DNA of 10,069 bases from Pusillimonas sp. UBA6240 (GCA_002441445.1 DJWC01000058.1:1-10069); one strand, 5' to 3'; shown: positions 1-5,965, counted from the first letter of the stretch. The notes: generated by a model from the sequence alone, not told the origin. Program-made: numbers and translations.

Positions 1-1
1 C

Positions 2-604
2 TACAAGCCCACCACCGGCGACATCCTGATGGACGGCCAGCCCATCACGGGCCAGCCCAGCCACAAGGTGGCGCGCCATGGCCTGGTGCGCACCTTTCAG
101 AACGTGCGCCTGTTCAAGAACCTCACCGTGCTGGAAAACCTGCTGGTGGCCCAGCACACCCAGATGCAGACCGGCCTGGTGCGCGGGCTGTTCAAGGCGC
201 CGTCCTTCCGTAAATCCGAGTCCGAGGCCAAGCGCCGCGCGGCGGAATGGCTGGATTTCATGGACATCCGCCAGTACGCCAACCGCGAGGCCGGCACCCT
301 GGCCTACGGCCACCAGCGCCGCCTCGAGATCGCGCGCTGCATGATCACCAAGCCGCGCCTGCTCATGCTCGACGAGCCGGCCGCCGGCCTCAATCCCCAG
401 GAAAAGCGCGATCTGCAAGCCCTCATCGACCAGCTGCGCCGCGAGTTCGGCGTGGCCGTCCTGCTGATCGAGCACGACATGAGCCTGGTCATGGGGGTGT
501 CGGACCGCATCCTGGTCATGGAACACGGCAAGCCCATCACCACCGGCCTGCCCGAGGAGGTCCGCACGGATCCCCGCGTCATCAAAGCCTATCTCGGGGA
601 ATGA
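2..604 (+). CDS. livG: LivG-type branched-chain amino acid ABC transporter ATPase (5' end missing)
   Basis: This is the cytoplasmic ATPase LivG of a LIV-type importer, which pairs with LivF to drive uptake of branched-chain amino acids or related acids/amides through LivH/LivM. The frame is open from the window edge, so about 200 codons are visible and the first ~55 residues, including Walker A, lie outside. Visible motifs in order are a Q-loop (RTFQN, around base 97), the LivG-type variant signature LAYGHQRRLEIAR (around 299-337) instead of LSGGQ, Walker B with DEP (Asp codon 371-373, Glu 374-376), and the switch histidine in IEHDM (His codon 473-475). The atypical signature is normal for LivG. 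It stops with TGA 3 bases before livF, so the two are co-transcribed. The real substrate cannot be read from the ATPase; the binding protein is not in the window. Confidence 0.96.
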   Translation, partial: YKPTTGDILMDGQPITGQPSHKVARHGLVRTFQNVRLFKNLTVLENLLVAQHTQMQTGLVRGLFKAPSFRKSESEAKRRAAEWLDFMDIRQYANREAGTLAYGHQRRLEIARCMITKPRLLMLDEPAAGLNPQEKRDLQALIDQLRREFGVAVLLIEHDMSLVMGVSDRILVMEHGKPITTGLPEEVRTDPRVIKAYLGE

Positions 605-607
605 ACC

Positions 608-1309
608 GTGCTCAAGCTTGAAAACGTCAACACCTTCTACGGCGCCATCCAGGCGCTCAACGGCGTCTCGGTCGAGGTGAACCAGGGCGAGATCGTGACC
701 CTGATCGGCGCCAACGGCGCGGGCAAGACCACCTTGCTGATGACCGTCTGCGGCAACCCCCGGGCGCGCTCGGGCAGCATCCATTTCCTCGGCGAGGACA
801 TCACCCACCTGCCCACGCACACGGTCATGCAGCGCGGCATCGCCATTTCCCCCGAGGGACGGCGCGTGTTTCCCGACCTGACGGTGTCCGAAAACCTCAA
901 CATGGGCGGCTTTTTCCTCGACCGGCGCCAGACCGAGGAAAGCCTGGAACACGTCTTCGGACTGTTCCCGCGCCTGAAAGAGCGCGCCAACCAGCGCGCC
1001 GGCACCATGTCGGGCGGCGAACAGCAAATGCTCGCCATCGGCCGCGCCCTGATGACCAAGCCCAGGCTGCTGCTGCTGGACGAACCCACCCTGGGGCTGG
1101 CGCCGCTCATCATTGCGCAGATCTTCGACATCATCCGCACCATACGGGAAGAGGGCGTCACCGTATTCCTGGTCGAACAGAACGCCAATAAGGCCTTGCA
1201 GGTGGCCGACCGGGGCTATGTGCTGGAAACCGGCAAGGTAGTGCTGGCCGATACCGGCGCCAACCTGCTGGTCAACGACGACGTGCGCAAGGCCTATCTG
1301 GGGGCTTAA
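608..1309 (+). CDS. livF: LivF-type branched-chain amino acid ABC transporter ATPase
   Basis: This is the second ATPase of the LIV importer, 233 aa, the usual LivF length. It starts with GTG three bases after the livG stop; the family N-terminus (MLKLENVNTFYGAIQAL) fits this start exactly. Walker A is GANGAGKTT at residues 34-42, the signature SGGEQ at 135-139, and Walker B LLLLDEP at 154-160. The switch position reads VEQN, with Gln in place of His, which is a known feature of LivF and not a defect. It forms a heterodimer with LivG under the membrane. It is the last gene of its operon: the next gene is convergent and 695 bases of gene-free DNA follow. No classical stem plus T-run terminator is visible just after the TAA. 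Confidence 0.97.
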   Translation: MLKLENVNTFYGAIQALNGVSVEVNQGEIVTLIGANGAGKTTLLMTVCGNPRARSGSIHFLGEDITHLPTHTVMQRGIAISPEGRRVFPDLTVSENLNMGGFFLDRRQTEESLEHVFGLFPRLKERANQRAGTMSGGEQQMLAIGRALMTKPRLLLLDEPTLGLAPLIIAQIFDIIRTIREEGVTVFLVEQNANKALQVADRGYVLETGKVVLADTGANLLVNDDVRKAYLGA

Positions 1310-1323
1310 AAGGCATTGGTATT

Positions 1324-1413
1324 CGGAACCGAAACCGGAAACTCGGAACCTGAAACTCGGAACCGGAAGCTCAAAGCTCGAAATTCAAAGTTCGAAATTC
1401 AAAGCTCGAAACT
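1324..1413. repeat. Heptanucleotide tandem array, about 13 units, 14-bp superunit at the end
   Basis: From 1337 to 1413 the sequence falls into eleven consecutive 7-base units without a gap: GGAAACT, CGGAACC, TGAAACT, CGGAACC, GGAAGCT, CAAAGCT, CGAAATT, CAAAGTT, CGAAATT, CAAAGCT, CGAAACT. Two further units at 1324-1336 are joined by a one-base slip. The fourth base is A in all eleven; positions 2-5 are always purine and 6-7 always pyrimidine. The last six units alternate, giving three copies of a 14-base superunit (1372-1385, 1386-1399, 1400-1413). It starts 14 bases after the livF stop. Confidence 0.93.
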
Positions 1414-1467
1414 TCGCATCTTGCAAAATCAGTTCAACCGCCTTGCCTATCACTTGATCACCCGAAT

Positions 1468-1503
1468 GTCCCGGCCCGCGCGGCAGGCGCGCGAGGCCGG
1501 GAC
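1468..1503. other. GC-rich hairpin, possible 3'-end structure or REP-like unit
   Basis: The arms GTCCCGGCC (1468-1476) and GGCCGGGAC (1495-1503) are perfect complements. Inside them CGCGC (1477-1481) pairs with GCGCG (1489-1493) after one bulged A, leaving a 7-base loop. That gives 14 base pairs. No T-run follows on either strand, so it is not a canonical intrinsic terminator. It could still stabilise a 3' end between the convergent genes. Confidence 0.75.
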
Positions 1504-1595
1504 GGCGCAAGACACATTTCAGCGGCACCAACCGGCACAGAAAAAGGCCAAGCACCCAAACCGCCCCAGCGGCGCCCCGAACACAAATCAACGCA

Positions 1596-1757
1596 GCGGG
1601 ACGGGTGGCGGGGGCCGGACGCGACGACGTTCGGGGCGGTAGCGAGCCGATTGTGAAGGGAGGCCGAACGGCCGGACGAACTAGGCGACGCGGGCTCGCC
1701 GCGCAGGGCGCCGGGCCAGCCCCGAGGAGCAAGTCCGGCCCCCGCCACCCGGCACGC
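1596..1757. repeat. Large branched imperfect palindrome (about 160 nt)
   Basis: The outer stem is a perfect 19-bp inverted repeat: CGGGTGGCGGGGGCCGGAC (1602-1620) against its complement at 1733-1751. It extends with three more GC pairs outside (1596-1598 with 1755-1757). Nested inside are TCGGGGC (1631-1637) with GCCCCGA (1719-1725), and GCGAGCC (1642-1648) with GGCTCGC (1693-1699). A competing perfect 10-bp repeat pairs CGCCCCGAAC (1573-1582) with GTTCGGGGCG (1629-1638). The element ends exactly where the 40-bp direct repeats begin. It may be a MITE-like element, a structured RNA, or a protein-bound DNA site; sequence alone does not decide. Confidence 0.85.
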
Positions 1758-1909
1758 GTCAATAGAACCAATCAGTGTCCCGTCCGTTCCAGCCCACGTC
1801 AATAGAACCAATCAACGCCCCATCCGTTCCAGTATGAGTCAATAGAATCAAGCCTCACCTATCCATTCCGGCACGGGGCGTCGGAAGAATCAGTACACCG
1901 ATCCAGCAC
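1758..1909. repeat. Direct repeat array, ~40-bp period, three clear units plus a decayed fourth
   Basis: The core GTCAATAGAACCAATCA recurs at 1758 and 1798 exactly 40 bases apart, and at 1838 as GTCAATAGAATCAA. A second conserved block, TCCGTTCCAG, is at 1783-1792 and 1823-1832, and decays to TCCATTCCGG at 1862-1871. A fourth, weaker copy begins near 1880 (GTC, AGAATCA and ATCCA remain). Two conserved blocks within each unit, with variable bases between, suggest tandem binding sites or an old duplication series. It is not CRISPR-like, because similarity runs through the unit and the copies decay steadily. Confidence 0.88.
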
Positions 1910-2004
1910 AGCACCCACTGGATATCACGCCTACAGAACACTCGTAGCGGTGTAAGCATCCAAACCGAAAATGCATCAGCTGCGGCCGGGAGCGGCTTGC
2001 GGCT

Positions 2005-2613
2005 TCAGGCCAGGCCTTGGGCCTTCAACGCCGCCTGCACGCCTGGGTCCGCCTCCATGCGCTCGTAGAAGGCCTGCAGGTTGCGCATGTTCCCGAGGCC
2101 GATGTTCTTGGCTTTGGCCCAGCGCAACAGGGTGTACAGATAGGGATCCGCCACCGAACGCGTGCCCGCCAGCCATTGCCTGCCTTCCAGCTGCCGATCC
2201 GCCACGGCGAACAATTGCATCAGCTTGGCGGCCGATTTCTCCACCAATTCCTCCTGGAACTGTTCGGTGCTGGCCAGGGCCTTCACCCCGAAGATATTCC
2301 CGAAGGTGCGGTGGATGTCCGCATTGCACAGGCCCAGCCAGCGCCGCACTTCGGCCCGCTCCCGCGGCGTGTCGGGCATCAGGCCCGCTTCGGGATTGAG
2401 TTCAGCCAGGTATTCCAGTATCGCGGCGCTTTGCGTCAGCACAAAATCCCCATCCACCAGCACGGGCACGGCGCCCAGCGGATTGAGCGCCAGGTAGGCC
2501 GGCTGCTTGATCTCCTCGCGGCTGACTTCCTGGGTTTCATAGGGCTTGCCTATCCATTCCAGCACGATGTGCGAGGCAAGAGGGCAGGCGCCCGGAAGGT
2601 AATAAAGCTTCAT
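2005..2613 (-). CDS. gst: Beta-class glutathione S-transferase
   Basis: A cytosolic enzyme of 202 aa, close in length and layout to E. coli GstA (201 aa), which conjugates or transfers glutathione in detoxification and disulfide chemistry. The thioredoxin-fold N-terminal domain (about 1-80) opens MKLYYLPGACPLASH; Cys10 and His15 are the beta-class residues that handle glutathione. VP at 49-50 carries the cis-proline that holds the glutathione backbone, followed by Q61-S62 at the gamma-glutamyl site. The helical C-terminal domain (about 88-202) has the fold-capping motif SVADPYL (153-159) and LRW. The start is set by AAGGAG (complement of 2622-2627), 8 bases before the ATG. It lies downstream of the peptidase gene in the same direction but 380 bp away, so it probably has its own promoter. 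Physiological substrate unknown. Confidence 0.94.
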   Translation of the reverse strand: MKLYYLPGACPLASHIVLEWIGKPYETQEVSREEIKQPAYLALNPLGAVPVLVDGDFVLTQSAAILEYLAELNPEAGLMPDTPRERAEVRRWLGLCNADIHRTFGNIFGVKALASTEQFQEELVEKSAAKLMQLFAVADRQLEGRQWLAGTRSVADPYLYTLLRWAKAKNIGLGNMRNLQAFYERMEADPGVQAALKAQGLA

Positions 2614-2993
2614 GGAATACTCTCCTTGACAAGAACCAGAATGCGGCCGGCCTTCGCCGCGGGGCGCGCCGGACTCGACGCAATATCATAAATCCATGGA
2701 GGCCGGCCCGCCGCAGGCCGACTGCACAGCCCGAGCTGTGTGGCTCCGACTGTGTAGTCCAAACTGTGCGGCCGGAGCCGATATGGTCGGGACTGGCGCA
2801 GTTCGCTCCGTGCAACCGGCGCAGCCCGTCGGCACGGCATAGCTGGCCAGTTGCGGTCAGCAAGGATCGGCCGGACAGGCAGGGCTGGCGACCTGCGGTC
2901 AGCCATATGCGACCGGCCAGCTGCCGCCAGCGAGGCGCGGCCGGCGAGGCGCGGCCGACGAGGCGCGACCGGCCATACTTGCACGAAGCGCCG
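2614..2993. other. Intergenic spacer filled by a 14-bp degenerate array
   Basis: The 380 bases between the peptidase stop and the GST start hold no credible gene; the open frames there arise because GC-rich 14-base repeats give few stops. The GST ribosome site is at 2622-2627. The one AT-rich patch (2680-2693) carries, on the minus strand, a -10-like TATGAT (complement of 2685-2690) about 70 bases upstream of the GST start, but no convincing -35. This is the best promoter candidate for the GST gene, at low confidence. Confidence 0.6.
2638..2973. repeat. Degenerate 14-bp tandem array, about 24 unit lengths
   Basis: Read on the plus strand from 2848, nine consecutive 14-base blocks align without gaps to a consensus close to SAGGTGCGGCCGGC. 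Column 2 is A in 9 of 9; columns 7, 8, 11, 13 and 14 agree in 8 of 9. The last three (2932, 2946, 2960) are nearly identical: GAGGCGCGGCCGGC, GAGGCGCGGCCGAC, GAGGCGCGACCGGC. The same phase holds far upstream, at 2638 (AGAATGCGGCCGGC) and 2694 (CCATGGAGGCCGGC), an exact multiple of 14 away. At 2721-2776 a variant family (CTGTGTGGCTCCGA, CTGTGTAGTCCAAA, CTGTGCGGCCGGAG) repeats with the same period, about one base out of phase. Units between about 2652-2693 and 2778-2847 are strongly diverged. Confidence 0.85.
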
Positions 2994-3018
2994 TCACGCC
3001 CGGTCCGACGGCGCCTCG
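2984..3018 (-). other. Hairpin across the peptidase stop codon
   Basis: GCGCCGTC (2988-2995) pairs with GACGGCGC (3007-3014), extended past one mismatch by CGA/TCG (2984-2986 with 3016-3018), with an 11-base loop. It encloses the peptidase stop codon (2994-2996). No T-run follows on the minus strand, so it is terminator-like at best; it may protect the 3' end or lower read-through into the GST gene. Confidence 0.45.
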
Positions 3019-4862
3019 GCCGGCTGCAGATGCTGCGCCAGAAAGGCCTCCATGCGCTCGTAGAACTCGAACTTGTTTTCATCGTTATGGAAACCATGGC
3101 CTTCATTGTCCTTGACCATGTATTCCACCTCGACGCCGCGCGCCTTCAAGGCGGCCACCATCTGGTCGCTCTCGTCCTTGTTGACGCGCGGGTCATGGGC
3201 GCCCTGGGCTATGAACAAAGGCGTCCTGATGCGGTCGGCGTTCAGGGCCGGCGATGTGGCCTTGAGCCGCTCCAGATCGGTTTCAGGATTGCCCACCATG
3301 GTGTGCATCTTGGCCAGCATGGGCTTCCAATACGGCGGTATGGTGTTCATGAAGGTCAGGAGATTGGACACGCCCACATAATCCACCGCCGCCGCGTACA
3401 GATCGGGGGTGTAAGTGATGCCGGCAAGGGTGGCATAGCCGCCGTAGCTGCCGCCATAGATGGCGATGCGCGCCGGGTCCGCGATGCCCTGGTCTATCAG
3501 CCATTGCACGCCGTCGGTGATGTCGTCCTGCATGCGCAAGCCCCATTGGCCGAAGCTCGCCTCCCAGAATTTGCGGCCGTAGCCGGTGGAACCGCGGTAA
3601 TTCATCTGCAGCACGCAATAGCCGCGGTTGGCCAGGAACTGGACTTCCGGGTTGAAGCCCCAGCCATCCCGCACCCAGGGACCGCCGTGCGGGTTGACGA
3701 TGCAGGGCAGTTTCTTCGCCGGGCGGCCCACGGGCAGGGTCAGGTAGCCGTGTATGGTCAGCCCGTCGCGCGATGGATAGCTGATGGCCTGCACAGGGGC
3801 CATGTCGCTTTCAGCCAGTATGGGATTGATGTCCGCCAGCTTGTCCAGGGTATTGTTCAAGGCGTCGTAGATATAGCGGCTGCCCGGCGTGCGGTCGTTA
3901 TAGGCGGCGACGATGTACTTGTTTTCGTCCCGCGTGTTGCTTTGCAGGGAAATCTCATAGCCAGGCAATTGGGCGCGTATCCGCTCGTAGCGCTGCCGGC
4001 TCAGCTCGTCGAAGAAATGGTATTCGGGCTTGTCGGACTGGAAGACCGCCACGGTCAGCACTTTGCGCAGACGCGAATAGCCCGCGCCGTCCAGGTCGTA
4101 GCCGTGCGCCTCGAAGACCAGCGTTTCCTCATCGGGCCGGGCGGGGTCTATGGCGACCAGGGCGAGGCAGTCCCGGCCGCGGTTGCTCAAGGCATAGAAC
4201 GACGGGCCGTCGAAGCAGAAGAATTCCGGGTTGACGGTGCTGCGGAAATCCGTGGTGATGATGGGCCGGAAGCCCTGGCCTTCGTCGTCGCGGTACAGCA
4301 GAGTGGTGTGCAGGCCGTCGCTGGTTACGGCAAGCCGCAGCCGGCCTTGATGATCCGTCTGCCAGCCGACGATATTGCCCGGGTTTTCGGCCACCAGCGT
4401 CAATTCGCCCGTCCGGATATTGGCCCGATAGACGTCGAAGACTTCCGGATTGCGCTTGTTGTGGTTGATGAGCACGTGGTCCGGATCGTCTTCCAGGTCG
4501 TCCTGTATGCCGGCGCGCACACCGGGAAAAGGCGTCAGGTCGGTCAGTGCGCCGCTGGCGGCATCCACTGCCAGGACATGGAAATTCTCATCGCCATGGA
4601 AATCTTTCTCGTAGATCAGGGTATCGGACCCCTTCCAGAAGAACTGCGCGATATCGCGTTCGGTTTCCGCCGTCAGCCTGCGCGGCTCGCCCTGCGGCGT
4701 GCTGCCGTGCAGGCTCTGGACAAAAATATTCATGCGCGCCGGCTGCCCGTTCAGGCTGACGGGTTCCATGAAGGCCAGCATGGAACCGTCGTCCGAAAGG
4801 CGGAAGAAGCCCCGCGCCGGATTGCGGAAGAAGTCCTGAACGGCATATTTTTTGGGTGGCAT
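2994..4862 (-). CDS. S9-family prolyl oligopeptidase / acylaminoacyl-peptidase-like serine peptidase
   Basis: This 622-aa enzyme probably cleaves short or N-acylated peptides in the cytoplasm; no signal peptide is visible (N-terminus MPPKKYAVQDFF). Residues about 15-350 look like the beta-propeller that restricts access to the active site. Residues about 360-615 are the alpha/beta-hydrolase domain. The catalytic triad reads as Ser472 in GGSYGGY (470-476), Asp557 in GAHDPRV (554-560) and His589 in NEGHGF (586-591). Family blocks HGGP (392-395) and NYRGSTGYG (421-429) are present. The start is the only in-frame ATG that gives the family N-terminus, but its ribosome site is weak (GGA about 11 bases upstream). 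The gene is divergent from the hydroxyacid dehydrogenase over 114 bp. Whether it is a dipeptidyl peptidase, an acylaminoacyl peptidase or another S9 type cannot be told from motifs. Confidence 0.93.
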   Translation of the reverse strand: MPPKKYAVQDFFRNPARGFFRLSDDGSMLAFMEPVSLNGQPARMNIFVQSLHGSTPQGEPRRLTAETERDIAQFFWKGSDTLIYEKDFHGDENFHVLAVDAASGALTDLTPFPGVRAGIQDDLEDDPDHVLINHNKRNPEVFDVYRANIRTGELTLVAENPGNIVGWQTDHQGRLRLAVTSDGLHTTLLYRDDEGQGFRPIITTDFRSTVNPEFFCFDGPSFYALSNRGRDCLALVAIDPARPDEETLVFEAHGYDLDGAGYSRLRKVLTVAVFQSDKPEYHFFDELSRQRYERIRAQLPGYEISLQSNTRDENKYIVAAYNDRTPGSRYIYDALNNTLDKLADINPILAESDMAPVQAISYPSRDGLTIHGYLTLPVGRPAKKLPCIVNPHGGPWVRDGWGFNPEVQFLANRGYCVLQMNYRGSTGYGRKFWEASFGQWGLRMQDDITDGVQWLIDQGIADPARIAIYGGSYGGYATLAGITYTPDLYAAAVDYVGVSNLLTFMNTIPPYWKPMLAKMHTMVGNPETDLERLKATSPALNADRIRTPLFIAQGAHDPRVNKDESDQMVAALKARGVEVEYMVKDNEGHGFHNDENKFEFYERMEAFLAQHLQPAEAPSDRA

Positions 4863-4976
4863 GAGAGGTGTCCATCTGGCAGCCCGGGCTGCAATGTTTC
4901 AGCAAAAGAGTATTCCCATTACTATATCGGATTGTCGCCAATGCGCCGCCGCCATCATCACAAAGAAGGATATTCC
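4863..4976. promoter_or_regulatory. Divergent promoter region, with 14-bp perfect palindrome at 4879-4892
   Basis: These 114 bases separate the peptidase and dehydrogenase starts. A perfect 14-base palindrome, GCAGCCCGGGCTGC, sits at 4879-4892, 16 bases upstream of the peptidase ATG. An AT-richer patch at 4906-4930 holds -10-like hexamers for both directions: TATAGT on the minus strand (complement of 4921-4926) and TACTAT on the plus strand (4920-4925). Neither has a good -35 at 17 bases. GAAGGA (4965-4970) is the ribosome site of the dehydrogenase gene. Exact promoters are uncertain. Confidence 0.55.
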
Positions 4977-5948
4977 ATGGCAGAAGAATCGCTGCAAGTC
5001 GTGTTCCTGGATCGCGATACCATTTCGCCGCAAACCACCTTGCGCCCCTTGTCATTCAAGCACGAACTGAAAGTCCATGGGCGTACCAGCCGCGACCAGG
5101 TGGCGCAGCGCATCGCCGACGCCGATATCGTCATCACCAACAAAGTGCCCGTGCGCCAGGAAGCCATCGAACAGGCCAGCCGCCTGAAAATGGTGGCGGT
5201 CGCCGCCACGGGCACCGATAATGTGGACTTGCAGGCCTGCGCGAAAAAAGGCGTGGTGGTGTCGAACATACGCGGCTATGCGGTGCATACCGTGCCCGAA
5301 CACACCTTCGCGCTCATCTTCGCCTTGCGGCGCAGCATCGTGGCGTATCGCGAATCCGTCAAGGCGGGGCGCTGGTACGACGCCCAGCAATTCTGCTATT
5401 TCGACTATCCCATCAAGGATCTTGCTGGCTCCACGCTGGGCATTATCGGCGAGGGCGCCTTGGGCCAGTCGGTCGCCGGCATAGGTCGGGCGCTGGGCAT
5501 GCGCGTACTCTTCGCGGGGCGCAAGGGCGCGCCCAAGCAGGGCCGTCTGTATACGCCGTTCGAGCAATTGCTGGCTGAAAGCGACGTCATCACTTTGCAC
5601 TGCCCCCTGAACGACAGCACCCGCAACCTGATCGGCGCGCCCGAATTCGCCTTGATGAAGCGCAAGCCCTTGCTGATCAATACGGCGCGCGGCGGCCTGG
5701 TCGACGAGGCCGCGCTCGTCCAGGCGCTGCGGTCCGGGCAAATCGGCGGGGCCGGCTTCGATGTCACGACGCCGGAACCTCCCGAAAACAGCCATCCGCT
5801 GGTGCAATTGCTGGAGCTGCCCAACTTCATACTGACCCCGCACGTCGCCTGGGCCAGCGAAGAGGCCGTACAGAGCCTGGCCGACCAGCTCATCGACAAC
5901 ATCGAGGCTTTTCACCGAGGCTCGCCGCGCAACGTCGTCGGCAATTGA
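4977..5948 (+). CDS. hprA: D-2-hydroxyacid dehydrogenase, hydroxypyruvate/glyoxylate reductase type
   Basis: This 323-aa cytoplasmic enzyme belongs to the NAD(P)-dependent D-2-hydroxyacid dehydrogenases. In this family hydroxypyruvate is reduced to D-glycerate, glyoxylate to glycolate, and some members reduce 2-ketogluconate. The Rossmann motif is GEGALG (158-163). The active-site trio is Arg238 in NTARGG, Glu267 in PEPP and His289 in TPHVAWAS; the HVAWAS form is typical of glycerate dehydrogenases. The second beta strand ends FAGRKG (179-184), with no acidic residue where NAD-specific members carry Asp or Glu, which favours NADPH. The ATG is fixed by GAAGGA 6 bases upstream; the open frame extends far upstream only because it runs antisense through the peptidase gene. 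The next gene, glycerate kinase, starts 17 bases after the stop and uses the expected product, which supports hydroxypyruvate as substrate. Confidence 0.92.
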   Translation: MAEESLQVVFLDRDTISPQTTLRPLSFKHELKVHGRTSRDQVAQRIADADIVITNKVPVRQEAIEQASRLKMVAVAATGTDNVDLQACAKKGVVVSNIRGYAVHTVPEHTFALIFALRRSIVAYRESVKAGRWYDAQQFCYFDYPIKDLAGSTLGIIGEGALGQSVAGIGRALGMRVLFAGRKGAPKQGRLYTPFEQLLAESDVITLHCPLNDSTRNLIGAPEFALMKRKPLLINTARGGLVDEAALVQALRSGQIGGAGFDVTTPEPPENSHPLVQLLELPNFILTPHVAWASEEAVQSLADQLIDNIEAFHRGSPRNVVGN

Positions 5949-5965
5949 AAGAGGGCTCATTCATC

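Larger units (their letters stand above)
1310..2004. other. Gene-free convergent intergenic region with layered repeats
   Basis: This 695-base stretch lies between livF (plus) and the GST gene (minus), which end toward each other, so no promoter for a neighbour is expected here. In order it holds a heptamer array (1324-1413), a GC hairpin (1468-1503), a large branched inverted repeat (1596-1757) and ~40-bp direct repeats (1758-about 1909). Short open frames crossing it (for example a TTG frame at 1316-1642) lack a ribosome site, run through the repeats and resemble no family I know, so I do not call a protein. About 1910-2004 shows nothing I can name. Confidence 0.8.

Noticed and set aside
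1121..1200. Defective LivF because the switch residue is Gln, not His (VEQN)
   Set aside because: Gln at this position is normal for LivF proteins.
1468..1503. Intrinsic terminator for livF or the GST gene
   Set aside because: The stem is strong but no run of T follows on either strand, and it lies about 160 bases past livF and about 500 past the GST gene.
1316..1642. 108-codon open frame after livF containing a periodic Arg/Ser/Lys/Glu-rich peptide
   Set aside because: It starts at a TTG without a ribosome site, its periodicity is just the heptamer DNA array translated, and it runs on into the palindrome.
1758..1909. Possible short CRISPR array
   Set aside because: The units resemble each other throughout, including the would-be spacers, the copies decay steadily, the repeated core is only about 14-17 bases, and no cas gene is near.
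2537..3106. Minus-strand open frames across the spacer between peptidase and GST, rich in Arg/Ala/Pro
   Set aside because: They arise from low stop density in GC-rich 14-base repeats; there is no ribosome site or recognisable domain, and they overlap well-supported genes.
2766..4976. Very long plus-strand open frame running into the hydroxyacid dehydrogenase, as if a 1060-residue fusion
   Set aside because: The part before 4977 is antisense to the peptidase, whose frame has full family motifs and a catalytic triad; the upstream translation resembles no family. The dehydrogenase has its own ribosome site and a family N-terminus at 4977.
5945..5965. TTG start for glycerate kinase overlapping the upstream stop
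   Set aside because: It adds seven residues not seen in the family; the ATG at 5966 gives the conserved N-terminus and has GAGGG upstream.
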